A DNA stretch of 64,000 nucleotides from Planktothrix agardhii NIES-204 (lineage in GTDB: Bacteria > Cyanobacteriota > Cyanobacteriia > Cyanobacteriales > Microcoleaceae): positions 2,249,501-2,313,500 of the forward strand of contig AP017991.1 of assembly GCA_003609755.1 (NCBI GenBank), given 5' to 3'. The notes under the pieces were generated by a model. That model saw only the letters and a program-made list of their open reading frames with translations, was not told the DNA's origin and made no database searches. Positions within the stretch are counted from its first letter, which is position 1. The number at the start of each line of letters is the position of its first letter. Positions 54,814-64,000 of the stretch are shown here, in pieces. A program made the translations under genes and the position numbers.

Positions 54814-55152
54814 ATGTATACCCTTCCTCGAACCTCAACAACCGATATGGAAGTCACCAGCATTCGCCTAGAACGGGATCTCAAAGAAAAATTAAAAGGA
54901 CTGGCCAAGAACAAAGGCTATCAAGCATTGATTCGAGATATCCTTTGGAATTATGTCCAGCAAAAATCAGGAGATTATCGACCCCCCTTGACCAGAGAAG
55001 ATATCCGCGCCCATATTTCCGCTATTGCAGAACAAGAGGAACGCTGCGTTTTAACAGGCAATATTATCCGACCCAAAGAAGCAATGTTTCTGGGACTCAC
55101 ATTTCAAGGCGATATGGTTCCCCTGAGTGTGGAGAGTGTAGGAGGCCAGTAA
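54814..55152 (+). CDS. Small ribbon-helix-helix-like conserved protein
   Basis: A 112-residue protein. Residues 14-50 (VTSIRLERDLKEKLKGLAKNKG, IRDILWNYVQ) look like a ribbon-helix-helix fold: a strand with alternating residues followed by two helices. A C-terminal part (RCVLTGNIIRPKEAMFLGLTFQGDMVPLS) has a conserved cysteine. It may be a small DNA-binding regulator. AGGAG is 9 bases before the ATG. The 54579-54813 and 55153-55361 spacers have only weak hairpins. Confidence 0.65.
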   Translation: MYTLPRTSTTDMEVTSIRLERDLKEKLKGLAKNKGYQALIRDILWNYVQQKSGDYRPPLTREDIRAHISAIAEQEERCVLTGNIIRPKEAMFLGLTFQGDMVPLSVESVGGQ

Positions 55153-55361
55153 TCACCGAATCTGAGGTAAAGATTTCCCAGTCCCCCTAAATCAAACAGG
55201 GGGATTTGGAGACTTTTGGGTTAACCTAATCCCCCTATCTACCTCCTACACCTCTACTCCTTTGGAATACTTTTTTTCCACAACTGGATTTGAGTAGATT
55301 ATACTGGAAAAGCCGCTCTAAAAAGGCGAGGGTTTAAACCTAGATTTTTGGTACAAACTTT

Positions 55362-56495
55362 ATGTCAGATCATCAAGGTCATATTTTAATTGTTGATGAC
55401 ACCCCCGATAACTTAAGACTGTTATCCAAAACTTTAAGTGAACAGGGGTACGAGGTTCAATGTGCTATTAATGGAAAATTAGCATTAATGGCGGTAAAAC
55501 ATGAGCCACCGGATTTAATTTTATTAGATATTAAAATGCCAGAAATGGACGGGTATGAAGTTTGTGAACGCCTAAAAATGCAAGAAGAAACGGCTGCAAT
55601 CCCAGTAATTTTTTTAAGTGCCTTGGATGATGTTTTCGATAAAGTTAAAGCCTTTACTGTTGGGGGTGTGGATTATATTACTAAACCCTTTCAGGTAGAA
55701 GAAGTTTTTGCTCGAATTGAAAATCAACTGACCATTCGCCGTTTACAACAAAAACTACAAAATAAAAATATTAAACTGGAACAATTAAATCAAGAGTTAA
55801 AGCGTTCTAATCGAGATTTAGAAGAATTTGCCTATGTCGTTTCTCACGATTTACAGCAACCTTTACAAACAATCACGGGATTTGCAGAACTGTTATTAGC
55901 CTTAAAATCCGAAATCAATTTAGAACAAGAAGCGGAGGAATATGTTAGCCCAATTTTAGAAGAGGGGATTAGAATGCAAGAACTAATCAAAAACTTGTTA
56001 GAATATAGCCGAGTCGGAACCAAAAAACGTAACTTTGAACCGACAGACTGTCAGGAAATTTTAAGAAAATCTTTAGCTGATTTACATAGTATAATTGAAA
56101 ATAGTCTTGCAATTGTTACTTGTGAGAAGCTACCAATACTAATGGCAGATCGGATTCAATTAGGACAGTTATTTCAGAACTTAATTGCGAATGGAATTAA
56201 ATACCAAAGTCCTAATATTCAACCTAAAATCGTAATTTCTGTTCAAGAAAAACCCGAAGAATGGCTATTTAGAGTTGAGGATAATGGGATCGGGATTAAA
56301 CCAGAAAATTTTGATCGGATTTTTCAAGTATTTCAGCGTCTTCACACCAATCAAGAGTATCCAGGAACTGGGGTGGGGTTAGCTATTTGTAAAAAGATCA
56401 TTGAACGTCATCAAGGGAGAATTTGGTTAGAATCAGAATGGCAAATTGGAACCACATTCTACTTTACCTTACCAAAATTAGATCAGGGTAATTAA
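55362..56495 (+). CDS. Response regulator-histidine kinase hybrid
   Basis: A 377-residue protein. The N-terminal receiver domain has Asp12/Asp13, the phospho-acceptor Asp56 (LLDIKMP) and Lys108 (YITKPF). A coiled coil (120-155) joins it to a HisKA domain with His162 (SHDLQQPLQTI) and an HATPase with NLIANGIKY, DNGIGI and GTGVGLAICKK. No sensor domain is present, so it is probably a relay intermediate that takes its signal from another kinase. The next gene starts two bases after its stop. Confidence 0.92.
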   Translation: MSDHQGHILIVDDTPDNLRLLSKTLSEQGYEVQCAINGKLALMAVKHEPPDLILLDIKMPEMDGYEVCERLKMQEETAAIPVIFLSALDDVFDKVKAFTVGGVDYITKPFQVEEVFARIENQLTIRRLQQKLQNKNIKLEQLNQELKRSNRDLEEFAYVVSHDLQQPLQTITGFAELLLALKSEINLEQEAEEYVSPILEEGIRMQELIKNLLEYSRVGTKKRNFEPTDCQEILRKSLADLHSIIENSLAIVTCEKLPILMADRIQLGQLFQNLIANGIKYQSPNIQPKIVISVQEKPEEWLFRVEDNGIGIKPENFDRIFQVFQRLHTNQEYPGTGVGLAICKKIIERHQGRIWLESEWQIGTTFYFTLPKLDQGN

Positions 56496-56497
56496 TT

Positions 56498-59179
56498 ATG
56501 AAAAATTCTAAAGGGTCAAAAACACAAGTATTACAACAGCAACTCGAAGCAGAAATTAAAGCGCGTCAGCAACTGGAAATTGCACTCCAAGAAAGGCAAT
56601 CCCATTGGCGAGATTTATTCCACTTATCTCCGATTGGAATGGTAGAAATTTCCTTGGAGGGGAAGTTTTTAGAAGTCAATTCTTCTTTTTGTAAGTTTGT
56701 GGGGTATTCTCAAGCTGAACTAATCGAATTTCAATTTAATCAAATTACCCATCCTGATGATCAAAACATTAGTTTTGAATCTTTCAATCAGTTAATTACT
56801 CAAAAAATATCACAATTTCAACTAGAAAAACGTTATCAACATAAACAAGGACATTGGGTTTATGCGATTGTCAATGGTTATTTACGTTTAGATGCTCAGG
56901 GGAAACCTTATTCTGTGATGACTCAAATTCAGAATATTACCCAACGTAAATTAGCGGAAGAAGATATTAAAGAACGAGAGGAATATTTACGTTTAATTTT
57001 AAATAATATTCCTCAACAAGTGTTTTGGAAAGACACCAATTTAGTCTTTAGAGGGTGTAATACAAATTGGGCAGAAGCCGCTAAGTTAGAAAGTCCAGAA
57101 TATGTGAGGGGAAAAACCGATCATGATTTATTTTCTGATCCTAAAATTGGAGACTTTTTTCGCGCCCAAGATCGGCGGGTAATGGCATCTAAACAAGCGG
57201 AAATGCACTTAATTGCACCCAAACAAAAACTTTCTGCTGATGGGCGACAATTATGGTTAGATATTAGTCGGATTCCCATGCAGGATTCTGATGGAAATGT
57301 GATTGGAATTTTGGGGGTAATTGAAGATATTACGGAACGAAAAGAAATTGATGAAAAATTGAGATTAACGCAGTTTTCTATTGAAAAATCAAGGGATTAT
57401 TTCTTATTTACAGATAGTAAAGCACAATTTTTTGATGTTAATGAAGCCGCTTGTAATGCTTTGGGATATTCCAGAGAAGAATTATTGAAAATGCAGGTTA
57501 AAGATATTGATGTTCAAGCACTTGATGATGCCTGGCCAATTTCTTGGGAGGAGTTAAAACAACAGGGTTCTTTTACCTTTGAATCTGTTCATTTAACCAA
57601 AACAGGTCAAGAAATTAGTGTTGAAATTACGCTCAGTTATTTAGAATATAATAATAAAGAATACGGTTGTGCAATTGTTCGGGATATTTGCGATCGCAAA
57701 CAAGCTGAAATTGCCTTACAGCAAGCTAAAGAATCGGCGGAAACCGCAAATCGTGCTAAGAGTGAATTTCTCGCCCGCATGAGTCATGAATTGCGAACAC
57801 CGATGAATGCTATTCTAGGATTTACGCAACTAATAGAACGAGATTTAAAGCGAAATCCTTTGGTATTGTTAGCCGAACATCAAGAGCATTTAGACATTAT
57901 TGGTCGCAGTGGTGAACATCTGTTGAATTTAATTAATGATGTTTTAGAGATGTCTAAAATTGAAGCGGGACAAATTGTATTAAATCCCAGTAAGTTTGAT
58001 TTACCGCGTCTTCTTGATTCGATTAAAGATATGTTAGCATTTAAAGCCAAATCTAAAGGTTTAGAGTTTAATATTATTTCCGATTTGGGTATGGCTGAAT
58101 ATATTGAAACTGATGAAAGTAAATTGCGACAGGTATTAATTAATCTATTAGGAAATTCAATTAAATTTACCAAAAAAGGGTCTATTACTTTAAAAGTTAA
58201 ACCCTTAAATAATCAGATATCCCCAAATCAAATTTTACTCGGCTTTGAAATTGAAGATACTGGATCGGGAATTTCAGCAGAAGAATTAGAATTACTATTC
58301 CAACCGTTTATCCAAACTGAAACAGGCCGAAAATCTGAACAAGGAACTGGATTAGGTCTATCTATTAGTAAACAGTTTGTGCAATTAATGGGAGGAGAAA
58401 TAACCGTCAATAGTCAAGTCGGAAAAGGCACAATATTTCAATTTTATATTCAAGCTAATTTAGCTATTTTTTCCGATATTCGTTCTGAAGAATTGACCCG
58501 ACGAGTCATCAATTTAGCCCCCAATCAACCTAACTATCGGATTTTAGTAGTTGATGATAATTGGACAAATAGACAGTTAGTGATTAAGGTTTTAAAACCC
58601 TTGGGATTTCAATTAAAAGAAGCAGAAAATGGTCAAGAAGCCGTTACAATTTGGGAGAATTGGCAACCAGATTTAATTTTTATGGATATGCGAATGCCGA
58701 TTATGAATGGCTATGAAGCAACCCAAAGGATTAAACAGCATTTACAAGCAGGTCAATCTACGGTGATTATTGCCTTAACTGCTAGTGCTTTACAACAGGA
58801 TCAATTAGTGTCTTTATCGGCGGGATGTGATGATTTTATTAGAAAACCCTTTCGAGTTGATTTGTTATTTGAAAAACTTTCTGAACATTTAGGAATTAGT
58901 TTTATTTATGAAGAAAATTTAGAGGATTTAAAAACCTCGACCTTAGAATTAAACCAGCTTGCAGAATTAACTCCAGAGGTGTTAGAATTATTGGCAAAAC
59001 CGATTGTTCAAGAGTTATATCAAGCCGGATTAAAACTTAACTCTAGGTTAGTTGCTGAAGCGGTTAAAAAGATTCCACTTTCTCAAGAGTCGATTGGTAA
59101 ATTATTAACTCAATTAGCCGATGATTTTCGGTATGATGTAATTATTGATTTAACAAAAGCGATCGCTGAAAATAATTAA
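56498..59179 (+). CDS. Multi-PAS hybrid sensor histidine kinase
   Basis: An 893-residue cytoplasmic kinase. It has three PAS domains with PAC tails (about 40-155, 160-285 and 290-400), a HisKA domain with His430 (SHELRTPMNAI), an HATPase ([31 protein letters not shown]) and a receiver domain with Asp730 (FMDMRMP). A C-terminal tail of about 60 residues is helical and not an obvious HPt. It has no membrane segment. With the preceding REC-HK gene it likely forms a phosphorelay. Confidence 0.93.
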   Translation: MKNSKGSKTQVLQQQLEAEIKARQQLEIALQERQSHWRDLFHLSPIGMVEISLEGKFLEVNSSFCKFVGYSQAELIEFQFNQITHPDDQNISFESFNQLITQKISQFQLEKRYQHKQGHWVYAIVNGYLRLDAQGKPYSVMTQIQNITQRKLAEEDIKEREEYLRLILNNIPQQVFWKDTNLVFRGCNTNWAEAAKLESPEYVRGKTDHDLFSDPKIGDFFRAQDRRVMASKQAEMHLIAPKQKLSADGRQLWLDISRIPMQDSDGNVIGILGVIEDITERKEIDEKLRLTQFSIEKSRDYFLFTDSKAQFFDVNEAACNALGYSREELLKMQVKDIDVQALDDAWPISWEELKQQGSFTFESVHLTKTGQEISVEITLSYLEYNNKEYGCAIVRDICDRKQAEIALQQAKESAETANRAKSEFLARMSHELRTPMNAILGFTQLIERDLKRNPLVLLAEHQEHLDIIGRSGEHLLNLINDVLEMSKIEAGQIVLNPSKFDLPRLLDSIKDMLAFKAKSKGLEFNIISDLGMAEYIETDESKLRQVLINLLGNSIKFTKKGSITLKVKPLNNQISPNQILLGFEIEDTGSGISAEELELLFQPFIQTETGRKSEQGTGLGLSISKQFVQLMGGEITVNSQVGKGTIFQFYIQANLAIFSDIRSEELTRRVINLAPNQPNYRILVVDDNWTNRQLVIKVLKPLGFQLKEAENGQEAVTIWENWQPDLIFMDMRMPIMNGYEATQRIKQHLQAGQSTVIIALTASALQQDQLVSLSAGCDDFIRKPFRVDLLFEKLSEHLGISFIYEENLEDLKTSTLELNQLAELTPEVLELLAKPIVQELYQAGLKLNSRLVAEAVKKIPLSQESIGKLLTQLADDFRYDVIIDLTKAIAENN

Positions 59180-59364
59180 TGTTCTGGGAAAATTAACCTT
59201 AACTTCCACGTCAATCTTAGTGAGGGATTTAGCCATCAATTCTATCAATCCTCTTGCTGTTGGATCGGAGGGTTTTTGGGTTTTTAAGAAGTTACAAATT
59301 TTGTATTTTTCCGGTTTAATCCTATTCGGATTAGATTTGATCATAAAATGTGACTATTTAATCC

Positions 59365-60123
59365 ATGAACCAGCTAATCAAACAACAAGCAATTCCGGGA
59401 ATTATTGGGGGGTTAGGGCCTTTAGCTCATATTGAATTAGAGCGTCACTTAATTGCTATAAATCAAGGGCGAGGAGCCTGTTGTGATCAAGAGTATCCCG
59501 TTTGGTTTTTAATTAATGCTACGGATATTCCTGACCGGACTCAAAGTATTATTGGAGAGGTGGAAAATTGCACCCCTTGGTTAGTTAAATATGGCAAAAT
59601 TTTACAAACCGCCGGGGCTGATTTTTTAGTGATTCCTTGTAATACTTCCCATGCTTTTTATGATCAAGTTCAACCTCAATTAAATATTCCTTGGATTCAT
59701 TGGATGCAGTCTACAAGTATATTCATTAAAACCAATTATCCGCAATATCAAAATATTGGGGTTTTAGCAACCACAGGAACACTCAAAACCCAACTTTATC
59801 ACCAGAGTTTAACCGCATTAGGACTAAATTATATTCAACCTGACTTAAATTCTGAAGTCCAAAACCAGATTATGAATGCCATTTATCATCCAATTTGGGG
59901 CATTAAAGCCACAGGAATTCAAGTTTCTGCCCCGGCTTTAGAAATCTTAGTTAATGCGACTTATTGGTTAGCAGATCAAGGAGCAGAATTAGTGATTGCT
60001 GGATGTACGGAACTTTCTGTAGGTTTTGATTATTTAACAGATCTGCCTTTGATTTGGGTTGATCCGATGAAAATTATGGCCGAAATTACTTTAGATTTAG
60101 CTTGGGGATATTCTGCAATTTAG
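59365..60123 (+). CDS. Aspartate/glutamate racemase family protein
   Basis: A 252-residue protein. Both catalytic cysteines are seen, in VIPCNTSHAF and IAGCTELSVG, and the N-terminal GIIGGLGPLA is typical of the aspartate racemase group. It would interconvert L- and D-aspartate or glutamate, or a related amino acid. Its last four bases overlap the convergent dicarboxylate/amino-acid symporter gene, a link in substrate as well as position. The spacer 59180-59364 has no clear element. Confidence 0.87.
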   Translation: MNQLIKQQAIPGIIGGLGPLAHIELERHLIAINQGRGACCDQEYPVWFLINATDIPDRTQSIIGEVENCTPWLVKYGKILQTAGADFLVIPCNTSHAFYDQVQPQLNIPWIHWMQSTSIFIKTNYPQYQNIGVLATTGTLKTQLYHQSLTALGLNYIQPDLNSEVQNQIMNAIYHPIWGIKATGIQVSAPALEILVNATYWLADQGAELVIAGCTELSVGFDYLTDLPLIWVDPMKIMAEITLDLAWGYSAI

Positions 60124-61439
60124 ACCATTTCTCTTTGGTCTGATACTGGATATTCAACTAAAATTCTAGGATCGGCAATAACCGAAGTTGATGCGATCGC
60201 AGTATGAACAATACACAAAGTTCGGAAAGGGTCAATAATCGGGTCAATGGCAATTAACAGGACTAACACCGCTTCCAAGGGTAATCCCAAGGGTTTTAGG
60301 ACTAAATCTAATAGAGTTAGAGTTAAAACCCCCGTTGTCCCTGACGTTGCCATCCCCGCAAAAATCGAGGCAATAATAATAATTAAAAAACTAGATAAAC
60401 CCAAGGATGTATTATACAACTGGGCAATAAAAACCGAAGATATGGCAAAATAGGTAACGGAACCAAATCGACAAATTGTAATCGCTAAGGGAGTGACTAA
60501 ATCAACCGTTTGCAGATCAAATTTTAAGCTCTCAGTTAAGGAGGAAATAGAGGAGGGTAAACAGGAAAAACTACTTCGGGTTGCTAGGGCTAATATGGTC
60601 GGTTCTTTTAAAGCTATACAGACATTTTTGAAGGAAGTCTTAGCTTGTTTAGCAACCACTAAGGTACTGAGACAATAGATTAAGGCATAGGCTAAAATCA
60701 CCACTCCCACAAAATCACCCATAGCCAGAACAATTCCAAACCCGGTTTTAGCAATTTGGCTGGCTAATAGACAAAATAAGCCAAAAGGTAAGAGCAGAAT
60801 CAGCCAATCAATTAATTGTTTTGAACTTTTATAAATAGTATCAAGAAGCTGAAAAAAGCTAGAAGATGATGATTCTTTTACCGACCCTAAAGCGATGCCA
60901 AAAATAATTGAAAAAAACAAAATTTTTAGGGTATTACCATCGCTCAAAGCTGAAAAAATATTGTCAGGAACTAAGTTGAATAAAAAAGAGATTAACATAG
61001 AAGTTTCTTCTGGTTTAGGGTTATCACTGCTCAAAGAAACTTCTAAATCTAGTTCTGATGAATTAACAATTACCCCTAAAGCTGTTAAAGTTGATTCATC
61101 TAAATTTCCCCCTGGATTAGTCACGACAGCTATGGTCATACCGATGACGCTAGAGGCTAATAGTCCAAGAGAAAAAACCAGCAGAATGCGTTTGATATAT
61201 TTCTCAGTGTCTTGACTACTAATTAACCGCCCAACACTCATGGTTGTCGCCGAGAATAATATCGGCAAAACACACATTTTTAATAAGGCTAAATACAAAT
61301 TGCCAAAGGGCGTTAAAAAAGTGGCTATTTCTTTTTGGAATATGCCAAAATATAGCCCTAATACAATTCCTGGAACAATCGCCAAGGGATGACGCAATAT
61401 TTTGAATAATTGAGCAAAATTAAAATATTTTTTCAGCAT
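60120..61439 (-). CDS. Dicarboxylate/amino acid:cation symporter (DAACS family)
   Basis: A 439-residue membrane protein with about eight transmembrane helices. It has the serine-rich hairpin ATRSSFSCLPSSI, the substrate helix block MATSGTTGVLTL and the last helix motif AIDPIIDPFRTLCI, as in GltPh/GltT. It probably takes up glutamate, aspartate or C4-dicarboxylates with Na+ or H+. The solute-binding protein gene lies 14 bp upstream on the same strand, so they form one operon. Confidence 0.92.
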   Translation of the reverse strand: MLKKYFNFAQLFKILRHPLAIVPGIVLGLYFGIFQKEIATFLTPFGNLYLALLKMCVLPILFSATTMSVGRLISSQDTEKYIKRILLVFSLGLLASSVIGMTIAVVTNPGGNLDESTLTALGVIVNSSELDLEVSLSSDNPKPEETSMLISFLFNLVPDNIFSALSDGNTLKILFFSIIFGIALGSVKESSSSSFFQLLDTIYKSSKQLIDWLILLLPFGLFCLLASQIAKTGFGIVLAMGDFVGVVILAYALIYCLSTLVVAKQAKTSFKNVCIALKEPTILALATRSSFSCLPSSISSLTESLKFDLQTVDLVTPLAITICRFGSVTYFAISSVFIAQLYNTSLGLSSFLIIIIASIFAGMATSGTTGVLTLTLLDLVLKPLGLPLEAVLVLLIAIDPIIDPFRTLCIVHTAIASTSVIADPRILVEYPVSDQREMV

Positions 61440-61453
61440 TTTCAGGATAATAT

Positions 61454-62677
61454 TTATTGTGGTTTGGGTTGTCCGGTTTTTCCAAAGATATGAGAATATT
61501 CTTCGATGAGACTATCAACGGTATAGTTGATTTTGTTCAAGTCTAGGTAGAGATTAACAAATTGTAAAAGATGCCCACTTGACCAAGGAAGGGCAATTGC
61601 AATCGGATCGTAACTATCTGAGAGGGCAACCGTTTTAAAATTTAATGCTATATTAGGTTGATTCAGAATAATTTTTTTTACTTCCAATTCATCCCGATAA
61701 GCTGCTAAAACATCACCATTGATTGCGGCTTTAATTACATCCTCCCAAGTCGTAAATTCAACAATTTTAGCTTGGGGAAATTTCTCTTTGGTAAATCCCA
61801 CATAGGATGATCCTTGAATCACTCCAATTTTTCCTTCAAAATTCTTTAAAAAATCAACCATATCTTTCCCTTTTGACGCTTTTGCTAATTGTAAACGATT
61901 GATTAATAGACCATGCCTTAAGGTTAAATAGGGACGGGAAAAAGAAACCATTTTGGCTCTGGCCAAAGTCTGACTTAGTTTAGAAATCCCTAAATCGGCT
62001 TTTTGAGAATTGACAATATCCACGACATCATTAAAGGTTTTAGCCGTGCGATCAATTTTGAGAGAAACACCTAAAGCCGTGGCTAAATCTTGGGCTATTT
62101 TAATATCTAACCCGATTAAATTACCATGTTTATTTTTGACAAAAAATGGAGGACTATCAATTCCTAAAATAGCAACAATTAGCTGATTTCGATCTACAAT
62201 CGTTTGCAGGTCGGGGGACAAACCAACAGAGGAAGTAGTTAACCCGATGGTGGAAGTAGCCTCAGCCCTAGTGCTATCATTGGGCTGGAGGTATTGCCAA
62301 GTTTGAGGATCAACTGTTCCCGTTGCCTCTAAGCCCATACTGACCTGCAAATTATAAACAGCCTCTTGTGTCCCTTCTCCATAAACTCCATCTAATGCAC
62401 CAGGGTAATATCCTCGTTTTTTCAATTGAGTTTGTAAGTCGATGACTTGATTTCCCTGACTGTTAGGAGTGGGTAATGGTTGATCGAGATTAGATTGAAA
62501 AGTCACAGATATTGCCTGGGTTTCAGCAGTTTTTGCTGTTGTTTCCTTCGATAAGATATTGCTGGTTGAAATAGCAAAATCTGCCCTTGTCACCAGGATA
62601 GCTACAATGGTTGCTATACAAAAAATAATCCCGATCAATTTTATGAATGTCTGCTTCCTACTAGGGGGAATTGACAT
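61454..62677 (-). CDS. Wall-anchored family 3 solute-binding protein with peptidoglycan-binding domain
   Basis: About 407 residues. A single N-terminal membrane segment (about 12-32) is followed by a peptidoglycan-binding domain (PGB_1, about 75-135: LQTQLKKRGYYPGALDGVYGEGTQEAVYNLQ). Then comes a family 3 solute-binding domain (150-400: IVAILGIDSPPFFVKNKHGNLIGLDIKIAQDLA, LGISKLSQTLARAKMVSFSRPY). Family 3 proteins bind amino acids and normally feed ABC permeases. Here the partner is a DAACS symporter. The ATG at 62677 is preferred over a TTG at 62689. Confidence 0.85.
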   Translation of the reverse strand: MSIPPSRKQTFIKLIGIIFCIATIVAILVTRADFAISTSNILSKETTAKTAETQAISVTFQSNLDQPLPTPNSQGNQVIDLQTQLKKRGYYPGALDGVYGEGTQEAVYNLQVSMGLEATGTVDPQTWQYLQPNDSTRAEATSTIGLTTSSVGLSPDLQTIVDRNQLIVAILGIDSPPFFVKNKHGNLIGLDIKIAQDLATALGVSLKIDRTAKTFNDVVDIVNSQKADLGISKLSQTLARAKMVSFSRPYLTLRHGLLINRLQLAKASKGKDMVDFLKNFEGKIGVIQGSSYVGFTKEKFPQAKIVEFTTWEDVIKAAINGDVLAAYRDELEVKKIILNQPNIALNFKTVALSDSYDPIAIALPWSSGHLLQFVNLYLDLNKINYTVDSLIEEYSHIFGKTGQPKPQ

Positions 62678-62768
62678 ATTATTTTCCAAACTCTAATTCC
62701 TATTATACTCTGGTTGTGCTATTCTTATAAAAATTCATAACTGCGTCAGAAAAATTCTACATATTTAT

Positions 62769-63590
62769 TTGGAATTGGGCATAATTTCTGACATTTTGCA
62801 GATAAAGCATCTACTTTTAAACTTTCCCACCGGAACACCTCGGTTTAATAAATTACCGGATTTCAGTCATATTGCCTATCCTCATGGGGATTATGTCGGC
62901 GCTCAACGGGTGACAACAGCTTTTGAAAAGCAAAATACGTTTAAACTGCATTTTCGTCAATGGGATGAAGAAAGAAAATTAGCGATTAAAACAACAGATC
63001 AGTATGAATTAATCGGCCAAAAACTGCAATTAATTAAAACCACCCAAATTGAAGAACCGAATTGGTATACCCCGGGTTGTCCTTGGTATCGAGATGCACT
63101 GAAAACCCTAGGTCAAGCGGCTTGGACTGTCTATGTTTATCGCTCTACCAATACCCATGGAATTGACTCTAATATCGCGCTTTATAAAGAACAAACGGAT
63201 AACATCTATTGGCGGGTAATCAATTACATTGGTTCATCGGAACAGTAATTCCAGAAGATCAATACATGGGAACAATCAAAAAAAATAATAAGATTTTATT
63301 GGGGTTTGTAATAATGTTGGGTCTCGGTTTTATTTACCGATATTCGCATATTATATACGGTAATTGGAGATGCAGTAAATGTGGCGGCGCGTTTGGAAAC
63401 CTTAACTAAGGAATATCCTGAATATACCATTTTAATTAATGAATTAACTGCTAACGCTATTGCAGAACATCATGGTATTTTTCTTAAAAGTTTAGGTGAA
63501 ATTAAAGTCAAAGGTCGCCAAAAGCCCTTAGAAGTTTATGCGGTTTTAGATTGGATAAAAGAAGAAATTCCTGTTATCACCCCGGTTTAA
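62769..63590 (+). pseudogene. Decayed adenylate/guanylate cyclase with cache-type sensor
   Basis: Three pieces of one gene are seen. 62769-63248 encodes part of an extracytoplasmic sensor domain (NKLPDFSHIAYPHGDYVGAQRVTTAF). A frame shift near 63235 leads into IPEDQYMGTIKKNNK and a membrane helix (ILLGFVIMLGLGFIYRY). After a deletion, 63352-63590 encodes the end of a class III cyclase catalytic domain (VIGDAVNVAARLETLTKEYP...LKSLGEIKVKGRQKPLEVYAVL). The N-terminus, the HAMP region and most of the catalytic domain are missing, so it cannot make cAMP. Confidence 0.8.
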
Positions 63591-64000
63591 ATTAGGAAGG
63601 CAAAGGTAACATATAACATCGCCACGAATATTTGCACAGCCATGACTGGAATCCCATAATGAAGAAAGGTTTTAAAGGAAATAGTGCGCCCATGTAGTTC
63701 GGAAATTCCGGCGGCGACAATATTAGAAGAAGCTCCCACCAATGTGCCATTTCCGCCCAAGGTTGCCCCAAACATCATTGCATAAAATAGCGGTAATACT
63801 TCCGGGGGAAACTGTCCGTTAAAAGCCGGGTCAAGCACTTCTGCACCGACAAATCCCACATTAACTAAATATTGTTTTAATAGGGGAACCATCGCCACAA
63901 CTAAGGGAATATTAGGCACAACACTAGAAATAATCCCTACTGTTACTAATAATAAAATTGAACCTAGAGCGATATTTTTTCCTAAAATCACCGCTAGAAG
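63587..64000 (-). CDS. ArsB/NhaD (ion transporter superfamily) permease, C-terminal part
   Basis: The last 137 or so residues of a membrane transporter that continues past the right edge; no start is in the window. It has hydrophobic segments and the block MMFGATLGGNGTLVGASSNIVAAGISE, with NGTLVGASSNIVAAG being the conserved repeat motif of the ArsB/NhaD/SLC13-like superfamily. It may move Na+, arsenite or dicarboxylate; this part alone does not tell. The stop overlaps the end of the cyclase remnant. Confidence 0.82.
   Translation of the reverse strand, partial: LLAVILGKNIALGSILLLVTVGIISSVVPNIPLVVAMVPLLKQYLVNVGFVGAEVLDPAFNGQFPPEVLPLFYAMMFGATLGGNGTLVGASSNIVAAGISELHGRTISFKTFLHYGIPVMAVQIFVAMLYVTFAFLI

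Noticed and set aside
59220-59435. Open frame of 71 codons before the racemase gene
   Set aside because: It overlaps the racemase start in another frame and looks random.

Overview
The window is chromosomal DNA from a filamentous, non-heterocystous cyanobacterium, most like Planktothrix or a close relative (inference). Seen directly: a phycocyanin operon (cpcB-cpcA-cpcC-cpcC-cpcD), photosystem I psaK, a Ycf51 gene, CruP, hppD, futA, glgA, many HIP1 octamers (GCGATCGC), and a dense load of cyanobacterial short repeats (heptanucleotide tandem repeats, MITE-like elements with TATAGC ends, and palindromic repeats). Most genes are ordinary chromosomal genes. The accessory material is small.

Layout. 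1-4140: end of an NDH-2-type dehydrogenase, psaK, then a minus-strand run (23S rRNA methyltransferase-like, histidine phosphatase, cruP). 4141-4603: a probable Yfr2-type small RNA with its own promoter. 4604-9095: nitrogen sensing and uptake, an ammonium-transporter/histidine-kinase fusion followed by a normal ammonium transporter. 9154-14608: purine breakdown (urate hydroxylase, HIU hydrolase, OHCU decarboxylase, guanine deaminase) with a PIN-toxin pair between. 14643-20868: housekeeping genes. 20869-25010: an accessory island with an MmeI-like restriction-modification enzyme, two MITE families and gene remnants. 25098-28561: cpc operon. 28562-29426: long repeat-rich spacer. 29427-41806: smc, an APC permease, a NYN-LOTUS protein, an SDR, hppD, a CHAP protein, queA, YraN and others. 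41864-50902: futA, era, TPR protein, then xdhA-xdhB-xdhC. 50929-55152: glgA and small cyanobacterial proteins. 55362-59179: two adjacent hybrid two-component proteins. 59365-62677: racemase, dicarboxylate/amino-acid symporter and a wall-anchored solute-binding protein. 62769-63590: a decayed adenylate cyclase. The right edge cuts an ArsB/NhaD-type permease.

How it fits together. GuaD (guanine to xanthine), XdhABC (xanthine to urate), HpxO, UraH and UraD (urate to allantoin) give a complete route from guanine to allantoin, split over two places about 30 kb apart. Together with the two ammonium transporter proteins this points to scavenging of nitrogen from purines. The most notable items are the Amt-histidine kinase fusion, the Yfr2-like RNA whose 5' end is complementary to the Yfr1 core motif, a palindromic repeat element living in frame inside smc, modular MITEs that share one palindromic core, and a wall-bound solute-binding protein paired with a secondary symporter rather than an ABC permease. 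All functions are read from sequence by eye; no database search was run.
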